From: Chloroflexota bacterium
Lineage (GTDB): Bacteria > Chloroflexota > Limnocylindria > Limnocylindrales > CSP1-4
NCBI GenBank assembly: GCA_015478725.1
Contig: JADMIG010000018.1
Location: 1-56,039, forward strand
Length of the DNA stretch: 56,039 bases
Direction: 5' to 3'
Below, in pieces: positions 40,666 to 50,165 of this stretch; position 1 is the first letter of the stretch; each line of letters starts with the position of its first letter. The notes beneath the pieces were generated by a model that saw only the letters and a program-made list of their open reading frames with translations, was not told where the DNA came from and did no database searches. Position numbers and translations under genes: made by a program.

Positions 40666-41910
40666 TCATTCCGGGCCCGCATAGGCACCGGCCGTCTGCG
40701 GGAACATGGCCTTGATGATCTTGAAGGCAGAGACGTCCACCGTGGCATCCATGTGGAGGTACACGGACGCGTCACGGAGGTACTTCTCGATCCCCACATC
40801 GAGCATCGACCCGTGGCCGCCGTGCAGCTCCATGGCCTGACGGCATACCTCGAACACCTCTTCCGAGGCGAACACCTTCACCATGTTGCACAGCTTGTCG
40901 GCGTCCGCCGCGTTCCGGTCCACCGCCCGGGCCGCGTGGCGGACGAACGCGCTGACCGCGTCGAGCTTGATGGCCATCTTGGCCAATCTCAGCGCGACCG
41001 CCTGGTGCTTGATGAGGACGCGGCCGCCCTGGACATGCTGCTGCACGAAGGTGGCCGTGTCCTCGAAGGCGGCGATCCCGGTGCCGAGGTTCTTGGCGGC
41101 CTGGAGGATCTTGCCGGGGCGGAAGTAGACCCCCGCCTTGCCGAGGGCGTCATCGCGCACCAGGAGATGGTCTTCGGGTACCCGGCAGTCCTCGAAGACG
41201 ATCTCGCCGTTGTTCATGTAGCGGCCGCCGATCGTCTCGTTGCAGCGGGTGACGGTCAGCCCCGGCGAATCGCGTGGGACGAGGAAGCTGCTCGTGCCCT
41301 GGAGCATCCCGAGCGCGGGATTCGTATTCGCATAAACGACGTACAGCGAGGCGTCGTACCCGTTGCTGATGTACTGCTTCCGACCGTTGATCGTCCAGTG
41401 ACCGTGCGCGAACGTGGCCTGCGTGTCCATGTTCGCCTCGGGGACGTTGTACGGCAGCCAGCGGTCCGACGCGCCCTTCGGTTCGGTCAGGCAATGGGCC
41501 ATGAGGAACGACGGATCCGCCATGTAGCGGGCGAACCAGCGCGCCTGAAGGTGTTCGGGAGCAACGTTCCGCAGCAGCACGGACACCTTCCAGCCCTGGG
41601 CGAGCTTGTCGGCGAGGCCGGCATCCCCGCGGCCGAGCTCGGTGCCGATGAGTGCGAACGTCTGCGCCTCCGTACCCGGGTCCAGCTCCACCCCACCGTA
41701 CGCGCCGGGCACTCCGAGACCTCGCAGGCCGGCGGCGTCGGCCTCCTCGAGGATGTTCGGCGGCAGGCGTTCGTCCGGCTCGAAGAGCCATTCACGCTGG
41801 CGGTTGGCCCGGATGAACGGGATGACCACCCGGTCGACGTACTCGCGCGTCGTCTGCTGCATGAGCCGCTGCTCGGCGGAGAGCTCGAGTTGGTCCATCG
41901 TCATGGTCAT
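40666..41910 (-). CDS. Acyl-CoA dehydrogenase with Asp at the catalytic-base position
   Basis: A 414-residue FAD enzyme of the acyl-CoA dehydrogenase family: N-terminal helices, the beta-domain with CLTEPKGASD and FEDCRVPEDHLL, and the C-terminal helical domain with MELHGGHGSMLDVGIEKYLRDA. In medium-chain enzymes RDAxxYxIYEGT carries the catalytic Glu; here the stretch is RDASVYLHMDATVD, giving Asp387 there. Asp at this place is known in cyclic acyl-CoA dehydrogenases, so an alicyclic or otherwise unusual acyl-CoA is plausible but not shown. Two overlapping ATGs are possible at the start (MTMTM). Confidence 0.85.
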   Translation of the reverse strand: MTMTMDQLELSAEQRLMQQTTREYVDRVVIPFIRANRQREWLFEPDERLPPNILEEADAAGLRGLGVPGAYGGVELDPGTEAQTFALIGTELGRGDAGLADKLAQGWKVSVLLRNVAPEHLQARWFARYMADPSFLMAHCLTEPKGASDRWLPYNVPEANMDTQATFAHGHWTINGRKQYISNGYDASLYVVYANTNPALGMLQGTSSFLVPRDSPGLTVTRCNETIGGRYMNNGEIVFEDCRVPEDHLLVRDDALGKAGVYFRPGKILQAAKNLGTGIAAFEDTATFVQQHVQGGRVLIKHQAVALRLAKMAIKLDAVSAFVRHAARAVDRNAADADKLCNMVKVFASEEVFEVCRQAMELHGGHGSMLDVGIEKYLRDASVYLHMDATVDVSAFKIIKAMFPQTAGAYAGPE

Positions 41911-41941
41911 GTCCGATCCTCCGGAACTACCTGCCGATCGA

Positions 41942-43009
41942 TCATGAGCGCAGGCGCTCGCTCATCCAGTCGGCCATCGCCGGCCGGTACTTGTACGTGA
42001 TGTTGTTGCAGACGTGGTTGCCGTCCGGGTACATGAGCAGCGTCGCGTTGGGCGCCTCGCGAGCGATCCGCTCGGCCTGCTCCGGCGGGAAGAGCCGGTC
42101 CCTGGCGCCGTGGATCACGAGAAGTGGCTGATCGACGTTCGCGAGCACGCCATGGAGCGCGAGGGTTTTCGATCGCTCGAACGCCTCCGCCTCGTCCTTC
42201 GACTTCGTGTAGAAGACGTAGCCGCCCCGGGTGAGCGCATTGAGGGCGGCCCAGCACTCGGACAGGTCGTACGGGCCGGCGAGCGCGACGAGGGCCCGGA
42301 CCCGCTTCTCGCGAGCGGCCGCGAGCGGGCCGTAGATGCCGCCCATGCTGATCCCCATGAGCCCGACCCGCCCGGCGTCGACATCCGAGCGGGCGGCGAG
42401 CGTGTCGATGATCGGCCGGACGACACTCGACCAGTCGGCCCGGATCGGGAAGCGCGGCGCGCTCTCGCCCTGGCCCGGACCGTCCACCGTGAGGGTCGCC
42501 ATCCCGCGCTGGAGGAAGTCCTGTTCCATCGCGAAGAGTTCCTCCTTCACCGAGTCGAGGCCGGGGACGAGGAGCACGACCGGCGGACGGGTGACGTCCC
42601 GCGGTCGGCGCAGGTTGCCCGGGATCGTCGTGCCCTCGAACGGGATCTCGAGGCGTTCGCCGGGCGGATCGAGGTGGGGGAGTGCGCGGGCATACATCGC
42701 GCCGACGAGGGCGCCCATCGCGAGGTGCAGGTCGAGGTCCTCGAACCAGAGGAACTTCCCGAGGTGGTAGGACCAGGCGGCCCGCTGGAACGCCTCGGTC
42801 GCGCTCACCGTGTGACCGCGGGCGGCCGCCTCCTCGGCGAGCTCTCGGTGCATGTCGCCGACGGCCTTCCAGTTCGGCGCCCAGTCTGCCCACTCGATGG
42901 TGGCGGCCTGGACCCGTTCGAAGTCGTTGACGTCGATCCCATTCGCCACGAAGCGCGGCTTCCAGTGGGAGACGGCGAGCTGGACCCGGTTCGCTGGTTC
43001 AGTGGCCAC
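41942..43009 (-). CDS. Alpha/beta hydrolase of the 2,6-dihydroxypseudooxynicotine hydrolase type
   Basis: A 355-residue hydrolase with a helical N-terminal cap (about 1-115) and a catalytic domain. Nucleophile Ser221 (LMGISMGG), Asp304 (HGARDRLFPP) and His332 (DGNHVCNN) form the triad, and Glu251 (PYDLSECW) sits where the dihydroxypseudooxynicotine hydrolase family has its extra catalytic Glu. That enzyme cleaves a C-C bond next to a ketone. Together with two alcohol dehydrogenases and an acyl-CoA dehydrogenase, ketone C-C cleavage fits here, though the substrate is unknown. ATG with AAGGAG upstream. Confidence 0.82.
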   Translation of the reverse strand: MATEPANRVQLAVSHWKPRFVANGIDVNDFERVQAATIEWADWAPNWKAVGDMHRELAEEAAARGHTVSATEAFQRAAWSYHLGKFLWFEDLDLHLAMGALVGAMYARALPHLDPPGERLEIPFEGTTIPGNLRRPRDVTRPPVVLLVPGLDSVKEELFAMEQDFLQRGMATLTVDGPGQGESAPRFPIRADWSSVVRPIIDTLAARSDVDAGRVGLMGISMGGIYGPLAAAREKRVRALVALAGPYDLSECWAALNALTRGGYVFYTKSKDEAEAFERSKTLALHGVLANVDQPLLVIHGARDRLFPPEQAERIAREAPNATLLMYPDGNHVCNNITYKYRPAMADWMSERLRS

Positions 43010-43051
43010 GGACGGACTCCTTCGGGTTGGTCGGCACGGCGCGCGACCGGT

Positions 43052-44206
43052 TCACGGCAGGCCGCCCTCGAGCCGACCCGCGAGATCGGCGAGGAACGCG
43101 GCCGCCTGCGCTCCGTCGACAACCCGGTGATCGACCGACAGCGTGAGCGTCACGGTCGGAGCGATCACCACCGCGCCGTCGCGCGCCACGACGAGATCGC
43201 GGACGCGGCCCACCGCGAGGATCGCCGCCTCCGGCGGATTCACGATGGCGGTGAAGCGATCGACGCTCTGCGGGCCGAGATTGGAGATCGTGAAGACCGC
43301 GCCGACGAGCGCCTCCACCGGGAGCTTCCCGGCACGGGCACCATCCTGCAGGGCCACCCGTTCGCGCGAGATCGCCGCGAGCTCCTTCGCGCCGGCATCG
43401 CGGAGCACCGGCACGAGCAACCCGTCGTCCAGCGCGACTGCGATCCCGATGTGGATGCCGTCCGGCGGGATCAGCCCCTCCGGGTCGTAGCGCATCGCGA
43501 GCCGCGGGTGATCAGCCAGCGACCGGGCGACGGCCCAGATGAGCACGTCCGCAAAGGAGACGCCGGCCGTGGTCCGGGCGGCTGCCGCGGCCGTCATATC
43601 CACGTCGCGCGACACGGAGAACTGGGGCACGTCGCGGAACGACTGGGTCATCCGCTCGGCGATCGCCCGGCGCATCCGCGACAGCGGGGCGCGGACGGCG
43701 GCGCCGCCTGGTGCGACCGGCCCTTCTCCCGGGCCCCCCGCGGCATGGACGGTCTCGACATCCTCGACGGAGATTCGACCGCCCCTGGCCGGACGGACCC
43801 GCGCGAGATCCACGCCGAGCTCCGCGGCCCGCTTGCGGGCCGCCGGACTGGCGATGACTCGCTCGTCCTCGAGCCGGGGCGCAGTCGGAGCGGGTGGCGG
43901 TGCCTCGACCGCGGCTGGTCGCTCCAGCTCCACGGGCGTCGACGGGACGGTGAACGGCTCGTCGGCGGTGGTGGTGATGAGGGCGATGACCTCCGTGACC
44001 GGAACGGTGTCCCCGGCGGCCGCGAGCAGCCGGCGAACGTACCCGGCGACCGGAGATTCGACCTCCATCGTGGCCTTGTCCGTCTCGACCTCGAAGAGGA
44101 CCTCGCCGGCCTCCACGCGATCGCCTTCCTGCTTCAGCCACGCCACGAGCGTTCCCTCGTCCATGGTCAGGCCGAGTTTCGGCAGGATGACCGGGGTCAC
44201 GCTCAC
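43052..44206 (-). CDS. Dihydrolipoamide acyltransferase, E2 of a 2-oxoacid/acetoin dehydrogenase
   Basis: A 384-residue E2 with one lipoyl domain (lipoyl Lys44 in [10 protein letters not shown]), a peripheral-subunit-binding domain ([15 protein letters not shown], about 145-180) and a catalytic acyltransferase domain ending with the DHRVVDGA motif (catalytic His near 360). It transfers the acyl group from E1 to CoA. GTG start (44204-44206) overlaps the E1beta stop (GTGA). Only one lipoyl domain and operon order E1alpha-E1beta-E2 resemble acetoin dehydrogenases as well as branched-chain types. Confidence 0.9.
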   Translation of the reverse strand: MSVTPVILPKLGLTMDEGTLVAWLKQEGDRVEAGEVLFEVETDKATMEVESPVAGYVRRLLAAAGDTVPVTEVIALITTTADEPFTVPSTPVELERPAAVEAPPPAPTAPRLEDERVIASPAARKRAAELGVDLARVRPARGGRISVEDVETVHAAGGPGEGPVAPGGAAVRAPLSRMRRAIAERMTQSFRDVPQFSVSRDVDMTAAAAARTTAGVSFADVLIWAVARSLADHPRLAMRYDPEGLIPPDGIHIGIAVALDDGLLVPVLRDAGAKELAAISRERVALQDGARAGKLPVEALVGAVFTISNLGPQSVDRFTAIVNPPEAAILAVGRVRDLVVARDGAVVIAPTVTLTLSVDHRVVDGAQAAAFLADLAGRLEGGLP

Positions 44207-45219
44207 CCGACGAGCTCCTTCGCGACGCGGACGATGTCCTCGACCTGGGGGATGACGCCGCGCTCGAGATGCGCCGCGTACGGGATCGGCGTCTCCACGC
44301 CGGCGAGGCGGCGCGGCGGGGCGTCGAGATCGTCGAAGGCCTCCTCGGCGACGAGCGCGGCGATCTCGCCGCCATAGCCGCCGCGCTTGATGGCCTCGTG
44401 GACGACGAGCAGTCGCCGTGTCTTGCGCACGCTCGCGAGGATCGTCTCCCGGTCGAGGGGCACGAGGGAGCGCAGGTCGACGATCTCCGCTTCCACGCCT
44501 TCGTCGGCGAGCTTCGCCGCGGCCTCGAGCGCGAACAGCACCTCGCGCGACCAGGTCACGATCGTGAGATCGCTCCCCACCCGCTTTACGTCGGCCTTGC
44601 CGAGCGGGACGACGTACTCGCCCTGCGGGACCGGTCCCTTCGTGCGGTAGAGGAGCTTGTGCTCGATGAACATGACCGGGTCGTCGTCCCGGATCGCGGC
44701 GGTGAGGAGGCCCTTCGCGTCGCCGGGCGTCGCCGGCATGACGACCTTCAGGCCCGCGACGTGGGTGAACCACGCTTCGAGCGACTTCGAGTGCTGGGCG
44801 GCATTGCCGCGGCCCGAGCCGCCCTGGGTCCGCACGACGAGCGGCACCCGCGCCTGTCCACCGAACATGAAGCGGTTCTGCGCCGCCTGGTTCACGATCT
44901 GATCGATCGCCAAGCCAGAGAAGTCGATATACATGAGCTCGACGATCGGCCGCAGGCCGGTGAGTGCCGCGCCCACGCCCGCGCCGACGATCCCGATCTC
45001 GCTGATCGGCGTCTGGCGGATCCGCTCCGGGCCGAACTCCGCGAGCAGGCCCGCCGTCACCTGGAACGCGCCGCCATGCTCGGCGATGTCCTCACCCATC
45101 ACGAGGACCCGCGGGTCGCGCTGCATCTCGAGCCGGAGCGCGTCGCGGAGCGCCTCGGCGTAGAACTGCTCGATCGTCCCGCCGGGAGCCCCGGCGGGGG
45201 CCGTCTCAGTAGCTGGCAT
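44203..45219 (-). CDS. 2-Oxoacid/acetoin dehydrogenase E1 beta subunit
   Basis: A 338-residue transketolase-type beta subunit. Visible family marks are [39 protein letters not shown] and [20 protein letters not shown], then [14 protein letters not shown] in the C-terminal domain. It pairs with the alpha subunit to decarboxylate a 2-oxoacid or cleave acetoin using thiamine diphosphate. GGAGGAG precedes the ATG; the gene overlaps E1alpha by 14 bases. Confidence 0.92.
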   Translation of the reverse strand: MPATETAPAGAPGGTIEQFYAEALRDALRLEMQRDPRVLVMGEDIAEHGGAFQVTAGLLAEFGPERIRQTPISEIGIVGAGVGAALTGLRPIVELMYIDFSGLAIDQIVNQAAQNRFMFGGQARVPLVVRTQGGSGRGNAAQHSKSLEAWFTHVAGLKVVMPATPGDAKGLLTAAIRDDDPVMFIEHKLLYRTKGPVPQGEYVVPLGKADVKRVGSDLTIVTWSREVLFALEAAAKLADEGVEAEIVDLRSLVPLDRETILASVRKTRRLLVVHEAIKRGGYGGEIAALVAEEAFDDLDAPPRRLAGVETPIPYAAHLERGVIPQVEDIVRVAKELVG

Positions 45220-46171
45220 AAATCTCCTCCGGCGTGATCGGCGAGGCGAGCGGGCCGGTCTCGGCCCAGGCGATCGCGGCCTCGGTCGCTTCGTCCACCT
45301 CGCGGTCGACGGCGTCGATCTCCGCCTCGCTCGCCAGGCCGTCCGAGATGAGCCAGGCGCGGGCGTTGACGATCGGGTCGAACGTCGTCCGCCAGGTCTC
45401 GATCTCCTCCTTCGTCCGGTACTGCTGCGGATCGCCGTAGTAGTGGCCCTCGTGGCGGTAGGACTCGGCGACGATCAGGGTCGGTCCGCCTCCCGCCCGG
45501 GCCCGGGCGATCGCCTCGCCGGCGACCGCGTGGACGAGCCGGACGTCCCGACCGTCCACGTTGACTCCGGGCATCCCGTAGCCGATCGCCCGCGAGGCGA
45601 TGTCGTCGGTGGCGAAGGCCCTGCCTGCCGGGAGGCTCTCCGCGTACTGGTTGTTCTCGCAGACGTAGATGACCGGCAGCTTCCAGATCGCGGCGAGGTT
45701 GAGCGACTCGTGGAACGTGCCCTGGTTGGCGCCCCCGTCGCCGAAGAACGAGACGGCGACCTGGTCCGTGCCGAGCTGCCGGGCGGTGAGGGCCGCGCCG
45801 GTCGCGATCGGGATCCCGCCGCCGACGATCCCGTTCGCCCCGAGGTTGCCCTTCGAGGTGTCGGCGATGTGCATCGAGCCGCCCCGGCCGCGGCAGTAGC
45901 CGGTCTCACGCCCGAGGAGCTCCGCGAACATCTTCCCGAGATCGGCCCGCTTGGCGATGCAGTGGCCGTGGCCCCGATGGGTCGAGGTGATCCAGTCGTC
46001 ATCGCGAAGGTGGGCGCAGACACCCGCGGCGATGGCCTCCTCGCCGGCGTAGCTGTGGATCGTGCCCCAGATCTTGTTCTCACCGAAGAGGGTGGCCGAG
46101 CGCTGCTCGAAGCGGCGGATCGTCCGCATCACCCGGTAGAGGTCGAGCGCGGTCGCCCGGTCGATGGTCAT
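45206..46171 (-). CDS. 2-Oxoacid/acetoin dehydrogenase E1 alpha subunit
   Basis: A 321-residue alpha subunit. The thiamine-diphosphate motif is [20 protein letters not shown] with [10 protein letters not shown] following, and the phosphorylatable-loop region is [15 protein letters not shown]. The length and the [21 protein letters not shown] stretch are closest to acetoin dehydrogenase AcoA or pyruvate E1alpha. GAGGAGGA precedes the ATG. No E3 (dihydrolipoamide dehydrogenase) lies in the window, so a shared one must serve. Confidence 0.9.
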   Translation of the reverse strand: MTIDRATALDLYRVMRTIRRFEQRSATLFGENKIWGTIHSYAGEEAIAAGVCAHLRDDDWITSTHRGHGHCIAKRADLGKMFAELLGRETGYCRGRGGSMHIADTSKGNLGANGIVGGGIPIATGAALTARQLGTDQVAVSFFGDGGANQGTFHESLNLAAIWKLPVIYVCENNQYAESLPAGRAFATDDIASRAIGYGMPGVNVDGRDVRLVHAVAGEAIARARAGGGPTLIVAESYRHEGHYYGDPQQYRTKEEIETWRTTFDPIVNARAWLISDGLASEAEIDAVDREVDEATEAAIAWAETGPLASPITPEEIYASY

Positions 46172-46181
46172 CGGGTCCTCC

Positions 46182-47219
46182 TCATGGGGCCACCATCACC
46201 CGGATCGCGCCGTCGCGGCGCTCGGTGAACGTCGCCCATGCGTCGTTGAACTGGTCGAGGGGAAAGTGGTGGGTGGTGAGACCGGCCACGTCGATCGCGC
46301 CCGACGCGAGGAGGGCAAGGGCTCGGCCGGAGACACCTTTCGGGTTGGCCACGGAGCCGAGGACGTCGAGGTGGCCGCGAACGATCGTCGAGAGGTCGAT
46401 GGACGGGAAGTCCACCCCCTGGCCGGTCGCCCCGCCGAGGACCACACGCCCGCCGCGACGGGCCGCCGCGATCGCCAGCCTGGCCGCCTCGGAGGTGCCG
46501 GCGAACTCCACGACGACGTCGGCGGTCCCGGCGAGGGCACCGGCATCGCGCTCGTCGACGACCGTGTCGGCGAACCGGGTGGCCCGGGCCAGGCGCTCGC
46601 CGCGACCGACCAGGGTCACCTGCCCGGCGCCAGTCGCCCGGGCGAGCTGCGCGGCGCACAGCCCGATCGCCCCGCATCCGACGACGACGACGGACTCTCC
46701 GGCGAGGAGGCGGGCCCGCTCGATCGCCCAGAGGGCGACCCCGAGGTTGTCCGTCCATGCCCCGTCGGCCGTGCTGACCGCGTCGGGCAACGGGTGGAGC
46801 GCGGCCACCGGCACACTGGCGTACTCGGCCAGGCCGCCGGCGATCGTGAACCCGACGTGGGCGTGCCCCATCTCCGTCCGGCCGTAGTTGCGGCAGAGGT
46901 TGTAGAGCCCCTCCCGGCAGCGATCGCAGACCCCGCAGCCGACGTGGACCTCCACTCCCACCCGGGTCCCGGCTGGCGGGCCGATCGTCGCCGGCCCGAG
47001 CGCGGCGATCGTGCCGGCGAACTCGTGGCCCGGCACATGGGGGAACGTCGTGCCGGCGAACGTCCCGGCGAGGATCTTGCGATCCGTCGCGCACACCATC
47101 GCAGCCTCGACCCGGACGAGGGCGTGGCCCGCGCCGGGCTCGGGCATGCGGATCTCGTCGAGGGCGAATCGCTCGGGCGCCTCGAAGACGACGGCGCGCA
47201 TCCGCGAGGGAAGGCTCAT
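46182..47219 (-). CDS. Zinc-dependent alcohol dehydrogenase (MDR family), first copy
   Basis: A 345-residue medium-chain dehydrogenase. The catalytic zinc site is AMVCATDR with GHEFAGT, the structural zinc has four Cys in VGCGVCDRCREGLYNLC, and the Rossmann fold is VVVVGCGAIGLCAAQLA. It would oxidise a secondary alcohol or diol with NAD(P). It sits 10 bases upstream of E1alpha. It is related to the next gene (both end HHFPL..F..A...F.ER.DGA.KV-like) but not close enough for a recent duplicate. Confidence 0.88.
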   Translation of the reverse strand: MSLPSRMRAVVFEAPERFALDEIRMPEPGAGHALVRVEAAMVCATDRKILAGTFAGTTFPHVPGHEFAGTIAALGPATIGPPAGTRVGVEVHVGCGVCDRCREGLYNLCRNYGRTEMGHAHVGFTIAGGLAEYASVPVAALHPLPDAVSTADGAWTDNLGVALWAIERARLLAGESVVVVGCGAIGLCAAQLARATGAGQVTLVGRGERLARATRFADTVVDERDAGALAGTADVVVEFAGTSEAARLAIAAARRGGRVVLGGATGQGVDFPSIDLSTIVRGHLDVLGSVANPKGVSGRALALLASGAIDVAGLTTHHFPLDQFNDAWATFTERRDGAIRVMVAP

Positions 47220-47262
47220 GCGCCCGCGCTCATGGCCGGATCGGCGGGTCGGCAGCGGGTGG

Positions 47263-48309
47263 TCACGGCTCGACGATCACCTTGAGTGCGCCGTCGACGC
47301 GCTCGTTGAAGACCCGCAGCGCCTCGCGGAACTCGGACAGCGGGAAGTGGTGGGTGATGAGCCGGCCGGCCGGGATCCGCCCGTCGGCCATGAGCGGGAT
47401 CACGGACTCCATCGTGTTGCGGTTGGCCCGGACTCCGTAGAGGTCGATCTCCTCGAGGACGATCTTCTGGAAGTCGACCTGGGTCGGCTCCTTCGGGATC
47501 CCCGTGAGGGCGACCCGGCCGCCCTTGCGGACCATCCCGATCGCCTGGCCGACCGAGTCCCTGGAGCCGGCCGAGTCCAGCGCGACGTCCACGCCCATCC
47601 CGCCGGACCAGTCGCGGACCTGTGCCACGGGGTCGCCGTCGTGGTAGTCGACCGTCTCGAAGCCGAGCGTGCGAGCGCGTTCGAGGCGCTTCCCACCGCC
47701 GATGACGATGACCCGCGCCGCCCCGAGGACCCGGGCGCACATCGCGACGAGCAGGCCCATCCCGCCCGAGCCCACGGAGGCGACGAGATCGCCGGGCTCG
47801 ATCCCGGGACGGCGGACCGAGTGGAGGGCGATCGAGGCGGTGTCGCACAGGGCGGCCGTGTCGAACGCCATCGCGTCCGGGATCCGGAAGACGCTCTTGA
47901 TCGTGTGGACGACGTACTCGGCGTACGCTCCCTGCGTGTAGTGGCCGTACTGGCGATGACCCAGGTCCTCGCGCCCGTAGTTGAAGCACAGGTTGTAGCG
48001 GCCGATGCGGCACATCCGGCAGTAACCGCAGCCGGAGTGGGAGGTCCCCGCGACGCGCGTACCCACGATGAAGCCGTTCTGCTCGGCGATCGGCCCGGCT
48101 GCCACGACCTCGCCGGACCATTCGTGGCCGGGAATGAACGGATAGGCCCGCGGCCAGCGGCCGGGGAAGCCACCCTCGATGATCTCGGCGTCCGTGCCGC
48201 AGATCGCGATGGCCCGAACCCGGCAGACGACCTCGTTGGCGGCCGGCTCCGGCCGGGGGACCTCGCGGATCTCGAAGGCATGGGGAGCGGTGAGGACGAG
48301 CGCTTCCAT
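47263..48309 (-). CDS. Zinc-dependent alcohol dehydrogenase (MDR family), second copy
   Basis: A 348-residue medium-chain dehydrogenase of the sorbitol/threonine/butanediol dehydrogenase type. Catalytic zinc site AICGTDAEI with GHEWSGE; structural zinc SGCGYCRMCRIGRYNLC; Rossmann fold VASVGSGGMGLLVAM. Acts on an unidentified secondary alcohol. I use ATG 48307-48309 with GAGGAG 5 bases upstream; the longer open frame invades the cyclase gene. A TAG of the preceding gene lies 2 bases away. Confidence 0.88.
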   Translation of the reverse strand: MEALVLTAPHAFEIREVPRPEPAANEVVCRVRAIAICGTDAEIIEGGFPGRWPRAYPFIPGHEWSGEVVAAGPIAEQNGFIVGTRVAGTSHSGCGYCRMCRIGRYNLCFNYGREDLGHRQYGHYTQGAYAEYVVHTIKSVFRIPDAMAFDTAALCDTASIALHSVRRPGIEPGDLVASVGSGGMGLLVAMCARVLGAARVIVIGGGKRLERARTLGFETVDYHDGDPVAQVRDWSGGMGVDVALDSAGSRDSVGQAIGMVRKGGRVALTGIPKEPTQVDFQKIVLEEIDLYGVRANRNTMESVIPLMADGRIPAGRLITHHFPLSEFREALRVFNERVDGALKVIVEP

Positions 48310-48311
48310 GT

Positions 48312-49079
48312 CTACTCCTCCACGAATGCGGCGACGCGGCAGATGCAGCCCTCGCCGCCCTGCCAGCGCCACGGGAAGGCGCCCATGGTCACGCGCCTGC
48401 CGGCGACCTCGGCAAGCTCGCCACCGAGGTTCTCGAGCATCGAGACGTCGTGCCGCGCTGTCGCGTAGTGGATGTACTCGAAATCCTTCTCGGGCAGCGT
48501 CGCCTCGATCGGCCGGCCGGTCATCGCCTCGTATTCGGCGACGAGGTCCGGGCGCATCAGGCGGACGCGCGTGTGCAGGGAGTGGTCGATCGACGCGAGA
48601 TCGGCGCCGATCCACTTGATGCCCTTGCCGATGAGGAAATCGATCACCTCGGGCTGAGGGCCCGGATGGCGGTCGAAATAGGTCACGTCGTCGCGGGTCG
48701 GCTGCGTCCAGTTGAAGCGGTCCCAGCCGGTGTACAGGACGACGATGTCGCCCTCGCGGATCGACTCGCCCGGCGGGAGGTGGGCCTCGATGTCGGCCAG
48801 GCTGTAGGAGCTCCAGGGCCGGGTGATCGGCCGGAGATCGATCACGAGGCCCGTTCCGTAGAGCTCGTCAAGCCCGATCCGGCCGAGGTCCCGGCCGGTT
48901 TCGCAGTAGTGGCTCGGCGCGTCGATGTGGGTGCCGGTATGCATGTTCGTCTTCACGAGCATCGTGCTCTTGCGGTCCCGGTGGTGCGTCGTGATGTCGG
49001 TGACTTCGATCGAGGCGAACTGGGGCCACGTGGGCATCCGATCGCCCCACGGCTGGGTCAGGTCGACGAGGCGGGTCAT
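48312..49079 (-). CDS. Cyclase-family metal-dependent hydrolase (kynurenine formamidase-like)
   Basis: A 255-residue protein with the HxGTHxDxPxH metal motif (MHTGTHIDAPSHY, about residues 46-58), DLTQPWGDRMPTW at the N-terminus and GADLASIDH in the middle. The family includes kynurenine formamidase, isatin hydrolase and cyclases; it usually opens an amide, lactam or lactone. Here it could act on a ring-opening step in the catabolic pathway; the substrate is unknown. Length is normal for the family. Confidence 0.85.
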   Translation of the reverse strand: MTRLVDLTQPWGDRMPTWPQFASIEVTDITTHHRDRKSTMLVKTNMHTGTHIDAPSHYCETGRDLGRIGLDELYGTGLVIDLRPITRPWSSYSLADIEAHLPPGESIREGDIVVLYTGWDRFNWTQPTRDDVTYFDRHPGPQPEVIDFLIGKGIKWIGADLASIDHSLHTRVRLMRPDLVAEYEAMTGRPIEATLPEKDFEYIHYATARHDVSMLENLGGELAEVAGRRVTMGAFPWRWQGGEGCICRVAAFVEE

Positions 49080-49109
49080 GGCTGGGCTCCGGTGGTCATG
49101 GGGACTGCC

Positions 49110-50144
49110 TCACAGTGCGGCCGGCGCGGCCGAGGATGCGCGGATGACGAGCTCGGTCGGAAGGGTCAGGCGCACGGCGCCGATCGGTCGACCCTCGACC
49201 CGGTCGATGAGCAGGCGCGCGCCGGCGACGCCCATCTCGAGCTGCGGCACGCGCACGGTCGTGAGCGCGGGCTCGAGCAGGCCGGCCAGCGGGATGTCGT
49301 TGAAGCCCACGATCGAGAGGTCGCCCGGGACGCGGGCGCCGGTCTCGCGAAGCCGCTGCAGCATGCCGATGGCGATGAGATCGTTGGCGGCGAAGACGGC
49401 CGTCGGCCGGGCGGGGCCGGCGAGCATGATCCCGAGCGCCCGGTGCCCCGCCTCCTCGGAGAACGCGTCGGCCTCGACCACGAGCTCGGGCTCGTCGGCC
49501 AGGCCGCAGGCGAGGACGCCGGCCCGGTACCCCTCGCGCCGCTCGATACCGGTCGTCGTGTTCTGGGGCCCGGCGATGTGGCCGACGCGGCGGTGGCCGA
49601 GGGCGGCGAGATGGGCGACCACCTCGACGGCCGCGGCGTAGTTGTCGACGACGACCGCGAGGTCCTCGGTGCTCTGGGTCGCGCGGTTGAGGAGGACGAA
49701 CGGGAAGGCCTCCTCGCGCAGCTCGGCGATCGTGTCGTCGGCCATCTGCGAGGACGCGATGAACAGGCCGTCCACCTGGCGCTCGCGGAGCACGCGGAGG
49801 TAGGTCGCCTCGCGCTCCGGTTCGTCCTCCGAGTTGCACAGGATGAGGTTGTAGCCTCGCTCGCGCGCCGCGTCCTCGGCCCCCTTGATGATCGACGAGA
49901 AGAACGGGTTGGTGATGTCCGGGACGAGCATCCCGAGCGTCAGCGTCCGCTGCAGCCGGAGGCTGCGGGCGAGGGCCGAGGGCCGGTAGCCGAGACGCTC
50001 GGCGGCCGCGAGGATGCGCTCGCGCGTGGCCGGCCGGATCGTTGACCCGGCGTGGCCGTTGAGGACGCGCGACACCGTGGACGGGTGGACGCCGGCGTCC
50101 GCCGCCACGTCGGTGATCGTCGCTCGAGCTCTCGTCGCGCCCAT
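49110..50144 (-). CDS. LacI-family transcriptional regulator of the catabolic operon
   Basis: A 344-residue repressor with the N-terminal helix-turn-helix (TITDVAADAGVHPSTVSRVL, residues 9-28), hinge helix (PSALARSLRL) and periplasmic-binding-like effector domain (TLGMLVPDITNPFF onward, AANDLIAIGMLQ, SIVGFNDIPLAG). It lies inside the operon between the transporter and enzyme genes. A palindrome with the LacI-type core AATCGATT at the livK promoter is the likely target. The effector is unknown. Confidence 0.9.
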   Translation of the reverse strand: MGATRARATITDVAADAGVHPSTVSRVLNGHAGSTIRPATRERILAAAERLGYRPSALARSLRLQRTLTLGMLVPDITNPFFSSIIKGAEDAARERGYNLILCNSEDEPEREATYLRVLRERQVDGLFIASSQMADDTIAELREEAFPFVLLNRATQSTEDLAVVVDNYAAAVEVVAHLAALGHRRVGHIAGPQNTTTGIERREGYRAGVLACGLADEPELVVEADAFSEEAGHRALGIMLAGPARPTAVFAANDLIAIGMLQRLRETGARVPGDLSIVGFNDIPLAGLLEPALTTVRVPQLEMGVAGARLLIDRVEGRPIGAVRLTLPTELVIRASSAAPAAL

Positions 50145-50165
50145 CGGGTTACCTCGCGGCGCCGG

